Assembly (NCBI GenBank): GCA_030847615.1
Contig: JAUMIR010000001.1
Coordinates: 377,624,687 to 377,688,686, forward strand
Length of the DNA: 64,000 nucleotides
Origin: Gambelia wislizenii
Taxonomy: Eukaryota > Chordata > Lepidosauria > Squamata > Crotaphytidae
Direction: 5' to 3'
Shown here: positions 21,301 to 32,733 of the stretch, piece after piece
Numbering within the stretch: position 1 is the stretch's first letter
Layout of the letters: each line of letters starts with the position of its first letter
Position numbers and translations under genes: made by a program
The notes under the pieces: model-generated
What the model saw: only the letters and a program-made list of their open reading frames with translations
What the model was told of the DNA's origin: nothing
The model's database searches: none

Positions 21301-22464
21301 AGGATTGGATAGGATGGATGAATGAGAAAGGGAGTATAAGAAAGAAATTATGTGGAACGAAAATTTCATGGTTTAATTGTATACAGTTAGAACAATTGAT
21401 TAAAAATTGGAAAAAGAATCATAATGAAACAATGGAATTTACAAAATTTGAAAATTTGGTGAAAAAAGGTGAAAAGAGGGGGGATGATAATGAAAGTTTG
21501 AAAGGTATTACAAGTGAATTATATAAAATGTTGATAAAAAATAAGGATAAAAAAGACAAAGGGGAATATTTAAGGACAATATGGGAGGAAGATTTGAAAC
21601 AAAAAATTGGAGATCATGAATGGGATAAAATATGGAAACAAAGACATCTAAAAATATGTTGATACAGATAAAAGAAAATTATTTTAAAATAATATGGAGA
21701 TGGTATTTGACACCAGAAAGATTGCATAATATAGATAAGAATAACTCTAAATATTGTTGGAGAGGTTGTCAAGAAATAGGTACATATATGCATATGTGGT
21801 GGAATTGTAAATTTGTACAGCAGTTTTGAGAAATGGTTTTTATAGAAATAGAGACTATTCTGAATAGAAATATAGATTATAAGACTAAAAAAAATATGGC
21901 AGGATTGTATTATATGCGGCAACAGCTGCAAGGATAACATTTGCAAAAGAATGGAAAAGCAAAAAAGTGCCTCCAATAAAGGAGTGGATTGCAAAACTGC
22001 TAGATATGTATGAAATGGACAAATTATCAAATTTGCTAGATGACAAAGTAAACCCAAGGAATTTGACTGCTTGGAAAGATCTAATTCCTTTATGGAAAGA
22101 AAATTGGGGCAATTTAGTAGCTATCTCTGTAGAATAAATGTTGGTAAGGAAAAGAAAGCAAAGAAGGGTAGTGGAGGACAGCAGAACTAGAAAAACAAAG
22201 AAAATTTAGTGGGTACATATAAATAATGAATAATCACTACATAAATAAGAAGATAATGGAAGTTATATAATTAGGTATGTGTTCAGTGTATTTTAGATAT
22301 GTAGATAGATATGTAAATGTGTATTGTGATTCGTATTGTAATTTGATTATGTGTATGAATGTATATGTATTGTTAGTTTGGTTATGTTTTGGTTGTTTGT
22401 CCGAAGTTTTACATTTATATTAAATGTTTGTGGTGTTGGAAGTTATAAATAAAATAATTAAAAA
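18385..22464 (+). pseudogene. Second L1 unit: broken ORF2 with 3' UTR
   Basis: Starts at MVNKLKISTLNVHGLG (18386), an L1 ORF2 N-terminus of a different subfamily from the first unit. Endonuclease motifs GDFN (near 18810), SRIDYIL and TDHALV (near 19060) are present. The RT region has GKVPGMDG (near 19770), GSYRPISLIN (near 19950), GTRQGCPLSPILF (near 20320) and FFADDTLL (near 20450). The C-terminal region runs to about 22136, with an HMWWNC-type cysteine motif near 21800. About eight stops or frameshifts interrupt it. The 3' UTR (22137-22464) ends ataaataaaataatt and then A-rich sequence against the target duplication. Confidence 0.88.
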
Positions 22465-22480
22465 AATAACTCTGGACTGA
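22465..22480. repeat. Right target-site duplication of the L1 insertion
   Basis: aataactctggactga, 16/16 identical to 14702-14717. RTE sequence resumes immediately after it. Confidence 0.92.
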
Positions 22481-23190
22481 AGCTAGGGACAATGTCAGGG
22501 TGGGATGAAAAAAGACAGTATCTGCAACCAAAATGAAAGAGAAGCTTCAATAGAGAAGATGAAACTTTTCAAGCAGTTAAGGACAGTTGAGGAACAAAAG
22601 TAAAAGGAGACAGAGTCAGATCCCTGAATGCAACTGTTCAATTACTTGTGTGCAGAGACAAAGAGAACTACTACAATAATCAATGCAGAGAAATAAAAGG
22701 TGACAGCAAAAAAGAAAAAGAAAAAAAAGAACAAGAGACCTCTTCCACAAGATCCAAGAGATCAAAGGGAAATAGTATTTCCAATTTCTATTCATAGTTG
22801 TGAAAACTAGACAGTGAAGAAAGTTAATAGGAAGGAAATCAACTCTTTTGAAATGTGGTGCTGGATACCTTGAACTGCTCAAAAGACAAATGAATGGGTC
22901 CTAAAGCAAAGCGAATCTGAACTCTGCCTAGAAGCTAAAATGACTAAACTGGGACTGTCGTGCTTGGCTGTATCATGAGAAGACATGCCGCACTAGAAAG
23001 GACTATCATGCTTGGTAAGGTAGAAGGCAGTAGGAAAAAAGGAAGATCACATTCCAGATGAATAGACTCAATCAAGAAAGTCACAGCCCTGAGTCTTGAA
23101 GATCTAAACAGGGCTGTCAATGATAGGGTTACTTGGAGGTCTCTTAATAATAGGGTCACTATGTCATTGTTGACTTGATGGCAGTCAACA

Positions 23191-23668
23191 GTAACAACTG
23201 TCTGTGATTTGCTAATGCTTGTCAGGATACCAGTGTGATATAAATGACCAAGAACACACTTACATTCTATTTGCTTGTTTAGGTTGAGAAAGACAATGTA
23301 ATTCATTTCCCACTATATCATGAATTCTCATAACAAAAGTCTCACTTGATGATGTAGCATATTGTGCTAAAAGGTTCCTCACTGAAAACAGCTTTGTTTA
23401 GCCAGCTGCGTCAGGATTAGTTGAATAGAAGGTAACTTGGGATGTTTTGGTCTAACCAAAATTTCATGTTTGATTTTTATATGCACAATCCCTATCTGCT
23501 GTAGTTGGGTTGTAATATCTTGCAGCATAATCTGTGATGACAACCTCCTTTGTTGCCTAGAGCAATGCTGGAAATATAGCATGAAACTAGAAAAAGGGGC
23601 TAATTTTAGTTCTGTTTAATGTACATAATTTTGATATGGTTTCATGAACATAGCAGAAAGCAGATCAT
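23191..23668. other. Unassigned sequence
   Basis: Lies between the end of the RTE copy and the 3' end of the antisense CR1. No gene or known repeat recognised. Confidence 0.45.
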
Positions 23669-23762
23669 TGAATCATAGAGTTGGAAGAGACCACAAGGGC
23701 CATCCAGTCCAACCCCCTCCCATGCAGGAATACACACACGATCAAATCATTCGCGACAGATG

Positions 23763-26462
23763 TGTAGAGGTGTATGAGCATAAAAATTAAAAAAAATATA
23801 TTAATTATTCCTGGTAGCAAGCCCTTTGGAAATATCGTCTTGAGAAAAATTAGATTTTTACTGTAGAGTAGAGTTAGCAGAGAGAAAGGGAGACAGACTC
23901 AATTAGTTAAATATTGTGAAGCACTCAGCCATTAGCACTGCTTAACAAAAGAAAGACAAAAACAACTTTTCTTTTTAAAAAGAATACTTAAGCATTTACT
24001 AATAGCTCTTCCAAACTACATATTCAAAGCAAAGCTAGCATCTTTAAATAACTAAAAGATTTTCAGGGTAGAATTCACCCATCCAGTGAATTCAGGCAAG
24101 GTAAAGTAAAAAATAAATAAATCTGGATTTCCCTAAGTTTTGCTTGCAGTAGGTGATGATGACTGCATCTCAGAGATGTGATGGCAGTTCCCCTTTTTCC
24201 CAGCAATTCACAAGGAATTTGTGGAATTTAACACGGAGTACATGACCTCCATGTTTCCAAACTTCAGGTGGGATTCCATCAATCCCAGCTGCCTTGCCGT
24301 TTTTCATCTGCTATATGGCCTTAAGGGTCTCTTCCAAAGTGGGAGCTATATCCAGTTAATTTTTCACTGGTTTTGTATCATATGTTTGATAGCTGAGCCT
24401 TGGATTACTCGGTTGGCACTGAAAAGACTGAAAATGTTCAGCCCATCGATTCAGGATGGAGGCTTTATTAGTGTTTGACCATCTGTACTGTATAAGGAGC
24501 TTTGGACCTGTTAAGTAGGTCCAAACACGGCTTTAAGAGCTTCGAAAAATCCTCTTAAGGTCACCCAGATTTGCACAGAAAAAAAGGAGCAAAATCTGAT
24601 TGCTCAAACTATCGAGGTATAACACTACTTCTATTGCTGGAAAAATCCTTGCAAGGATACTCCTGAACAGATTAGTTCCTGCTATTGCAGAAGAACTTCT
24701 TCCTGAAAGCCAGTGTGGCTTCAGAGCCAATAGGAATACTACAGATATGATATTTGCCCTTAGACAACTGCAAGAGAAATGTAGAGAGCAGGACAAGGGA
24801 CTCTATGTAACATTTGTCGACCTCACCAAAGCCTTCGACACTGTGAGTAGAAAAGGTCTGTGGCAGATCCTGGAAACATTAGGATGTCCCCCCAAATTCC
24901 TTAAAATGATTATCTTGCTACATGAGAGCCAGCACAGTCAAATCAGATATGGCGATGCTCTTTCAGAGCCCTTTCTAATAACTAATGGAGTGAAGCAAGG
25001 TTGTGTTCTTGCTCCAACTTTATTTACAATATTCTTCAGTCTGATGCTCCAAAATGCTACAGCAGAGCTCAAAGAAGAAGACGGCATCTATATATGTTAC
25101 TGTATTGATGGTAGCTTGTTTAACTTAAGCCGTCTGAGGGCTCGCACTAAGACTCTAAACTATCAAGTCCGTGAGCTGCTGCTCACTGATGCTGCTGCCC
25201 TTGTTACCCACACAGAAGCAGCTCTGCAGTGCCTAACATCCTGCTTGCAACAGCTGCAGAGCTGTTTGGGCTGGAAGTCAACCTGAAGAAAATGGAAGTT
25301 CTTTACCACCTGCACCACAGGACAAACACCACCATTCCCACGTTGCCTGTGCTTAAGTCCGTTCAGCAGTTCACCTACCTGGGAAGCATCATCTCAAATG
25401 CCAAGATTGAAAAAGAGATCGATCACAGATTAGCAAAGGCATATAGCACATTTCAAAGACTTTACAAAATAGTCTGGAGTAATAAACATCTGAGGTGAAG
25501 CACAAAACTTAGTGTGTATAGAGCCATTGTACTGTCTATTCTCCTTTACGGGTCTGAAACATGGGTCACCTATCGCCACCACTTACGACTCATCGAATGC
25601 TTTCATCAGTGCTGTATACGCAAAATCCTAAATATACACTGGACTGACTATGTGATGAATGTTGCTGCCCTTGAGCAAGAACCATTGCCTCCCAAAAATA
25701 GTACTCTACTGTGAACTTGCCATGGGTCAGCGTAAGAGGGGCGCTCCAAAAAAGCGATACATGGACTCCCTGAAACAACATCTCAGGCTCGGCCAAATTG
25801 ATCACCAACAATGGTCCGCCCTAGCTTCACATCAGGAGGCATGGAGATGCACTATCCACAATGCTGCAGCCTTATTTGAGAACTCACGCCGAAGAAGTCT
25901 TGAAGAGAAATGACAATGCAGAAAGAATCACAACCATTCTTTTGTGGTGCAGTTAACCTTCTGCTGTGGTTTCTGCAACCAGACATGTTTATCTCGGATT
26001 GGCCTTTTCAGTCATCCGTGCGCTTGCAGAAAGCGCGGGATGAGTCCTTCCTGAATCTTCATGAGCAAAGAAAAGCCAGAGAGAGAGTGGAGGGGGAACC
26101 TTGCAGTAGCATCCCTGTTTTTTTGTCCTTCAGAAAATTTGAATGCAAGTAAGTGAGAGCATGTCTCCCATCTTCACATGTGCTGAGTGAACTTCGTGCG
26201 AGGCTTCTCTCAGAAGAGCGTAGGACAAAGAGCAATAAACCTTTTAAATCATGAAGTCATGTGTTGAATGACTCAATAGGTCACCACATATCATATAGCT
26301 TGGCAGAGCTACTTAGCCAAGGAATAACTAAAGTAATAAGAGGAGAAGGGGAGGAACATTTATCATGCAAAAGGAGTTCCCTAAAGCTTACTAAAAAAAA
26401 CCTTGCTTAACTCAGTAAGTTAGCAAGTGGGGAGGTGCAGGAAGAATGCTGTATCTCCAACA
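23763..26462 (+). mobile_element. Solo LTR, copy 2, carrying a nested LINE
   Basis: Begins TGTAGAGGTG and ends TCTCCAACA, with a perfect 5-bp target duplication agatg (23758-23762 and 26463-26467) inside CR1. The LTR pieces are 23763-24152 and 26110-26462, about 740 bp in total. They align with copy 1 (e.g. tataaaaattaa near the start, and ggagttccctaaagcttact near the end). A polyadenylation signal AATAAA is at 26234-26239. No coding interior is present. Confidence 0.8.
24153..26099 (+). mobile_element. LINE of a fourth family, copy A, with 5' inversion
   Basis: Inserted in the LTR with an exact 10-bp target duplication cttgcagtag (24143-24152 and 26100-26109). The sense part (about 24567-26099) encodes a reverse transcriptase with SNYRGI, GFRANRNTTDMIFALRQLQE, VDLTKAFDTVSRKGLW and GVKQGCVLAPTLF. 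A typical C-terminal region with KRGAPKK and an SRIGL-type zinc-finger relic comes next, then a 3' end ...aaagccagagagagag. The first about 410 bp are inverted. They encode, on the minus strand, the segment that normally precedes SNYRGI (ending DAVIIT). The active-site box reads LTDAAALV instead of the usual ADD form, so the copy is dead. The clade is not resolved; it is neither CR1, L1 nor BovB-type. Confidence 0.82.
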
Positions 26463-26640
26463 AGATGGCCATCCAGCCTCTGCTTAAAAACCTCAAAAGA
26501 AGGAGACTCCACCATACTCCGAGGCAGTGTATTCCACTTCCGAACAGCTCTTACTGTCAGTTAAGTTCTTCCCAATGTTTAGGTGGAATCTCTTTTCCTG
26601 TAGTTCGAACCCATTGTTCCATGTCCTAGTCTCTGGAGTT

Positions 26641-27024
26641 AACTGATAGAAGCAAACAGAATGTTTGATGTAACTTCCTACTGAATTGTGATTGGGTTTC
26701 CAGTGAAAGAGGTGTGTCGAAATCCTTCCCTTTGTCTGGAAACACTGCCATGAGGTACCACTGACGCCATGATAGCTTTTTGAGAAACAGGACATGCACT
26801 GCAATCCTGCACCTATTTGTAACTTGGGGAAACAAGGGTGTGGTTATCTTAAGCTTACATGCAATCAAACACGCAACTGCTGCAATTTTTTTTTAAACAG
26901 TTAAACTCTGCTGATTCACTCTGCTTCCAAGGGGGTTAAATGCTATCCATTTCTATAGCAACCTGTTTTTGGAAGGGTCCGCCAGTAAAGCGCAGTGGGT
27001 GTACATTGTTAAATGTTCTATATA
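26641..27024. other. Unassigned segment within CR1
   Basis: Replaces about 125 bp of CR1 sequence with about 385 bp that I do not recognise. The downstream CR1 resumes near gggcatggcttccagg. Confidence 0.45.
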
Positions 27025-27757
27025 TCCCAATATAGGGCATGGCTTCCAGGCCCCCCACCATCCTGGTCGCCCTGCTCTGGACACGTTCCAGCATCTCAAT
27101 ATCCTTCCTGAATTGTGGTGCCCAGAACTGGACACAGTATTCCAGGTGAGGTCTAACCAAAGCAGAATAGAGTGGCACTGTGACTTCCCTTGATCTAGAC
27201 ACTATACTCGTATTAATACAGCCTAGATTCACATTGGCTTTTTTAGCTGCTGCATCACACTGCTGACTCATGTCCATTTTGTGGTCCACTAAGCCTCCTA
27301 GATCCCTTTCACATGTACTGCCATCAAGCCAGGTGTCACCCACACTATATCAGTGCATTTCATTTTTACTGCCCAAGTGTAGTATCCTACATTCCTCCCT
27401 GTTGAAATTCATTTTGTTAGTTTTGGCCCAGCTTTCTAATCTGTTCAGGTCATTTTGGATTCTACTTCTGTCCTCTGGGGTATTAGCTACCCCTCCTAAT
27501 TTGGTGTCATCTGCAAACTTGATAAGCATACCCTCTATTTCCCTCATCTAAATCATTGATAAAGATGTTTTATAGCACTGGGCCCAGGACAGAACCCTGT
27601 GGCACCCTACTAGTCCTGTCTCTCCAGGATGAAGTGGCGCCATTGGTGACCATCAATAGACATATTTCCCTTATTGTAGCATATTTTTACTGGAAATCAA
27701 TACCATCCCATAAGAAAAATATAGAGATTGGTGAGTTAATCTATTTCCAGTCTTTGT

Positions 27758-27856
27758 CAGAGCTTGGAAAAAGTACTTTCTTGAGCTATTACCCCAGCTA
27801 GATTGTAGGGTGTATCTAGGAACTATAGTCCAAAAAAGTAACTTTTACAAAGTGTG
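27758..27856. mobile_element. Tiny hAT-like MITE
   Basis: A 99-bp element starting CAGAGCTTGGAAAAAG with an imperfect inverted match at its right end. An exact 8-bp duplication gtctttgt flanks it (27750-27757 and 27857-27864). A second copy of the family lies at 57981-58080. Confidence 0.6.
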
Positions 27857-27952
27857 GTCTTTGTCACTTTCCAATACTTTTACTCATAAGAATGTTCCAT
27901 TCTATTTCCATTGCAATCTGTAGTTCTTTTTAAAAATCCTTCAAAAATATTA

Positions 27953-28144
27953 TCATAGAATCATAGAATTGCAGAGTTGGATGAGACCACGAGGGCCATC
28001 CAGTCCAACCCCCCTGCCACGCAGGAAATCTTGATCAAAGCATCCCCGACAGATGGCCATCCAGCCTCTGTTTAAAGACCTCCAAGGAAGGAGACCCCAC
28101 CACGCTCCGAGAGAGTGTGTTCCACTGCCGAACAGCTCTTAAAT
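27953..28144 (-). mobile_element. CR1 3'-end fragment (antisense)
   Basis: Contains the CR1 3' terminus: minus strand ends in ctctgcaattctatgatt repeats of ATTCTATG type. It continues for about 190 bp into the ORF2 C-terminus and then stops at gaacagctctta. It is highly similar to 47568-47760. Confidence 0.85.
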
Positions 28145-29523
28145 TTAAATGTTTACCTATTTTAAAAGAAATGCAAATATGTGAGAAAAAGAAAATATAC
28201 AGAAGTTGATAAGGTTTTTGTTGGCAGAATTTAGTCATAACATTTGGAGAAGTGTAAAATGTGATGGGATAGCTACATGATCCACACATTTCACTGAGAG
28301 ATGTCTTAACAGGTCAGAATGCACAAAGATAGAATTCTTGAGCAGTCCTCTGTGCCCTGAAAATACCTTGTGGGCAGGGAAAGTGAATTTCGGGTTACTG
28401 AGGAAAGAAAATCTAAAAAAGTTGACGTTTCTGCCACAGGGAGTGTTCTGTGTGGAACTCTTTTCAAAAAATTTTTCCATCAGTGGAATAAATCTGTTAC
28501 AGTTGAAGAACAATTAGTCTTTGCTAATTGGGCCAGGTTTGCCAGATTCTCAGGTGTTTAAGGCTCGGCGCATGTTATGTGTTTGTAATGGAAAACACCA
28601 GTGCTTTCCACAGCAGTTGTAATGTAGTGTTAGGTTTACAATGGTAACCCTAGTTCATAATTCAAATCAGTTTCAAATAAAGCAGATTTGAGTCATTTTT
28701 GTGCATTCATATTTAGCATAGGCAGTCATATAAATTGCATGTTTGTAGCTTGTAGATTTGTTTCTCTGGTTCATTTCTGATGAAAGAAACAAACTAGAAT
28801 TCCCTTGTGAGGTTTTAGTACTTTTTGTTCTTCTTTCCAATGTGTAATTCAGAAAAGAATGGAATAGTCTAGGCAATGAAACCTACACTCTTTTTCTATT
28901 TCTATCAAAGTCTTGTTGAGATGTATGGCCTGCTATTGTATGTTTATTCAGGCATCAATCACAATCAGCCTTCTTGCTGGTTCATCTGTAAGGGCATTGT
29001 AATCCTATTTTTATCAGTTCCTTCCTGTTCAGCAGACAGTTAAAGAAGCATGAGCAGGGGTCAGAAATATCTTAATGGATTTGGTTCCCAGAGATATCAG
29101 TGACCAGAGGAACAGTTTTGTTGAAATTTCTTCCTGAACAAAAAATGTAGAGAAGCAGTGGCAAAGTGCAGAAAGAGAATGTCCAGAGCAAGTCAGAGCA
29201 TTGGGTGGCAGATTACTAGTGATTTAAAGGTTATGCTCAATAGAAAATAATGCTAATTAAGAATAAAAGTTAACATTTTAAGATTAATGTTGTTACTTGT
29301 TGATTATTGACATAGCTGTACCTGTTAACCTGGTGCTTCGTGAAGAAAAAAAATACTGGAAATTGGAAAATTGTAGCTCCCAACTTTGTTGTTGCTTATA
29401 CTGAATTTTCAAATTGTGAAAGCAGTACTTTGATAATGAATTAAAAGTGTGCGCATGCATGAAATGATTAGTGCAGAAACATTTCATTTGAAAGTAAGTT
29501 CTTCGAAAACATTTTGACTAATC
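28145..29523. other. Unassigned sequence
   Basis: AT-rich DNA with no supported gene. Short reading frames of 60-90 codons lack recognisable domains. Confidence 0.45.
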
Positions 29524-30222
29524 CAGAAAGAGTCTGGAGGCAAACACCTGAGGCGAAGCACAACAATCAGTGTGTATAGAGCCATTGTACTGTCTAGTCT
29601 CCTTTACGGGTCTGAAACATGGGTCACCTATCACCACCACTTGCGACTCCTCAAATACTTTCATCAGCGCTGTATACTCACAATCCTAAATATACACTGG
29701 ACTGACTATGTGACGAATGTTGCTGTCCTTGAGCAAGCAGAGATCACCAGCATTGAGGCCATGATATTGAGAACACAGCTGTGCTGGGCAGGGCACGTTT
29801 CTAGGATGGAGGACCATCGCCTCCCAAAAATAGTACTCTACAGTGAACTCGCCACAGGTCAGTGTAAGAGGGGCGCTCCAAAAAAATGATACAAGGACTC
29901 CCTGAAACAACATCTCAGGCTCGGCCAAATTGATCACCAACAATGGTCCGCCCTGGCATCACATCGGGAGCCATGGAGACTCACTATCCACAGTGCTGCA
30001 GCCTTATTTGATAACTCACGCCAAACAAGTCTTGAAGAGAAACGACAACGCAGAAAGAATCCCAACCCGGAAACATCACCGAAGGAGACCTGCTGTGCTT
30101 TCTGCAACCGCACTTGTTTATCTCGGATTGGCCTTTTTAGTCATCAGCACGCTTCCAAGAAGCGCGGGATGATTCCTTCCTGAATCTTTGTTTGCAATGA
30201 AAAGCCAGAAAGAGAGAGAGTA
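29524..30222 (+). mobile_element. LINE of the fourth family, copy B (3' part)
   Basis: Encodes the C-terminal region: AIVLSSLLYGSETWVTY, FHQRC, ILNIHWTDYVTNVAVLEQAE, SRMEDHRLPKIVLY and KRGAPKK. After a stop it continues with SLEEKRQRRKNPNPETSPKE and CCAFCNRTCLSRIGLFSHQH, a CxxC...H zinc-finger relic. It ends at the family's 3' end, aaaagccagaaagagagagag. 5'-truncated. Confidence 0.85.
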
Positions 30223-30409
30223 CCTCTTTTGTTTTTTGTGCATAATTTTCATAATAGGAACTCATTCACTTAACATATATATAGCTATTTCCCTTTGTAA
30301 GTCATTGGAGCATATGATTGTTTTCCATGAGACTTCATTCATTCATTGTTTTAAAAAAATGAAATTTTATATTAAAATGAAATTTCATTCCTAGTTAATC
30401 AGAACCTAT

Positions 30410-30492
30410 TTTCCTTGCCTAAGAGAACCCTATGAAATCTGTGGGGTCACCATAAGCTGAGAGGCAACTTGAAGGCGCATACACATACATTT
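30410..30492 (+). mobile_element. SINE 3'-tail fragment (Sauria/5S type)
   Basis: Contains ccttgcctaagagaaccct, ggggtcaccataagctgag and aacttgaaggcgcatacaca, the RTE-derived tail shared by the SINEs in this window. The head is missing. Confidence 0.6.
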
Positions 30493-32733
30493 CCTTTACT
30501 TTTAGGGAGGGACTTCCTCTCTAAGCCACCTACCTCTTTTCTGGCTGTGCACTTCTCTCCATGGCCATTTAGTGGCCAGGGAGGATGAGAGACAGACTGT
30601 AAGCTGGCTGTGTTCCTCTAGTTGCCTACAGGAATAAAAAGACATCCTACTCAGATCTCCTAAGTGTCCTCTGGAGGTCCAAAATCATGACTTCATCCTT
30701 CTGCAGTCAGCTGCAGGAATGGAGCTGGCTGCTTGCCAGGCTGTCCTTTGTCCTTCCTCCAGCTGCTGAATGGCCATGAAGAGAGAGGTGGAGATGCCCA
30801 TCCAGAAAACAGGTGGGTCAGGCTTAAAATTAGGAAGAACATAACTACTCCTAGCAGAACTTCACTTCAATGCAATGCAAGATCTCAGCTACCACTCTAA
30901 CATAGTTTGAGATAATGTCTCTTTAGGTGAGGCAGGCAGCTTCCAGGGCTGGGAGAAATAGCTTTTACCCTCACTCTGAAAAAACATTTGGCCCCAAATT
31001 GGCCAGTTGTGCCCAGAGAAGCCTCCAGGAGGTGTGATTAACCACTTTGATTCCACTCTTCCAACTAAAACAGGTGTGTAAATGATCTTAAATTGCATTT
31101 GTTAATGACCTGAAATGGCCAATTGTTGTCCTGCCCCTTCCCGCCCATCTGCCCACTGCTGCTCATGCTTCTGGTGTTGTAATTGACCAGTGGGTAGTAG
31201 TTAAGCAAGAATGTTGGGTGTACTTTGCCCATCCCTGCTTTAGATAGCACCTCATCAATTGCATGTTCATTTAAAGCAAACTTAGGCTTTATATTAAAAA
31301 TGGGAAATCTGTACAACAAAGACTACAGTAATCAGTAAAACTGCTATACTATAAGCATAGAAATTGGGTTATCTAGCAGTTCTGAGCTCTGTACATCAAA
31401 GTTGCAATACACATGATGAATATAATCTAATATTGGATCCACATCAAACCTACAATGAAGCTTGTCCCTTCTGCCTTTTAAGATTTTTGCAGTATCAAAT
31501 TGTATAGGTTGGATCTTTGGCCTGATTGGTCACATTTATTTTTCTGTCCATTTGCACACATTTATTTGGCTTTTTAAAAAGGGAATTAAAATCTACTAAT
31601 ATCATATGATTGCAAATTTGAACAAAAATATGTGTATCTTGCTTTTTAAAAAAAAAAGAAAAGAAAGAAACATCTGTGAAACAGTTCCTGTTCAGCCAAT
31701 GGCATTTCAGGAGTATAATTTCTGCTTTGTTACTGAAAATACTAATTTTGGAGAGCAAACTTAGTAATTTATGGGAACTGTTTATTTCCTGCTTTGCATT
31801 CCCAGGACTGTGTTCTTCAGCAAAGGTGGCAGTTCTTCAAAACAATAACCCAGAGGGTAGCTGAGAATCTTAGCCTAAAGCACTAAATCTAATTTTACTA
31901 TTCCATGACTCCCACTGGATGTACTCGGCCATTAACTATTCAGTATAGAAAAGAGCTGCTGTTCAGACTTGCATAACTTCATGGAAATTATATTTGAAGA
32001 TTCACAATCCCTTAGCTTGGGATCCAGTAAGTAGTGAAATTGCAGTGAGTTTGCTGAACTCAGTTAAACAGGTTTGAAGTCAGCATTGCCAGATTTTCTT
32101 GAGGAAAGCCAAAGGGGGGGGGAGTCCCCAAATCACAGTCTTTTCATTCTTTCCAGTTCCATTCATATTATTGCTATAACAGAGCAGAAGAAAGAATTTC
32201 CTGTTCTGTTGCAACTGTGTTTCTTTTAAAAAATGTTACTGTAATATGGCTGGTAGAATAGTATAGAAGTTTAAGAACAGTTCTGGTAAATATACATATC
32301 GAAACATTTTTGTTGAACCATAAGAACAGGGGTGACAAATGTTTTAAAAGTGTTGTAGTCTACCTGTTCTTTTCCCATGTACTTAATGTACGGCTGTTGC
32401 ATCCATAATGCTCTGAAGTACCTTAGTTGTGAATTTAAGAATGGGAGTAAGATATGGGGATCACGTGCTCTCCTATGCCAGTCTTTGTGTCAGCAGGAAA
32501 ATTTATTGGATGCATTGTTGTTTAGTTTGCAGAAGACAGTAACATTTATTTTAAAAGGCAGAAGATATTTTCTTCCATCAAACTTGCTCAGCTGGATCTG
32601 TTTCTATAAGAGGTTATGGCAGGATGGGGAGCTTTCACTGGTCTGGAAACTACGCATGCTTCCTGCCAGAACTTGGGGTGGTTATAGGGTTGCCAGGTTT
32701 TTCTGAACTGGATTTGGGACAGCACTCTCCATT
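30493..32733. other. Unassigned sequence
   Basis: About 2.2 kb without a supported gene or named repeat. Confidence 0.45.

Larger units (their letters stand above)
14718..22464 (+). mobile_element. Composite L1 insertion: two L1 copies head to tail
   Basis: One 7.7-kb block lies between identical 16-bp target duplications (14702-14717 and 22465-22480). It contains a 5'-truncated first L1 (to about 18384) that lacks its 3' end. A second, different L1 follows directly, starting at its ORF2 start codon and running to a 3' UTR and A-rich end. Both have an endonuclease followed by reverse transcriptase with FADD active sites. Both sense strands are strongly A-rich. A single pair of duplications around both units indicates one integration event. 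Confidence 0.85.
13835..23190 (+). mobile_element. BovB-type RTE LINE, split by an LTR and an L1 insertion
   Basis: Three pieces of one sense-oriented RTE copy are visible: about 13835-13923, 14619-14717 and 22465-23190. The first two align with the antisense copy at about 40955-41065 (e.g. gacatcacctgatgg, ataattggaagcagaag). The third continues with RT-domain sequence, then jumps near 22785 to the 3' region (tgtgaaaactagacagtgaag) and runs to the tail gatggcagtcaacag. The copy is therefore 5'-truncated, internally deleted and twice interrupted. It has no intact frame. Confidence 0.8.
23669..27655 (-). mobile_element. CR1 LINE (antisense), split by an LTR and another segment
   Basis: The 3' end is at 23669-23762 (minus strand ...ggactggatggcc ... 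tctatgatt). It resumes at 26463-26640 after the LTR and again at about 27025-27655. The minus strand of the last block encodes the CR1 ORF2 C-terminal part: FADDTKLGGVANTPED (near 27500), SWAKTNKMNFN, then KANVNLGCI and [16 protein letters not shown]. Between 26641 and about 27024 it has 385 bp of unrelated sequence where a complete copy (47568-48352) has about 125 bp. 5'-truncated, no intact frame. Confidence 0.85.

Noticed and set aside
20247..22112. Hydrophobic minus-strand ORFs opposite the second L1
   Set aside because: Leucine-, isoleucine- and phenylalanine-rich antisense of an A-rich L1; typical antisense artefacts.
23669..23762. Independent short SINE
   Set aside because: Joining it with 26463-26640 across the LTR target duplication shows that it is the 3' end of the split CR1.
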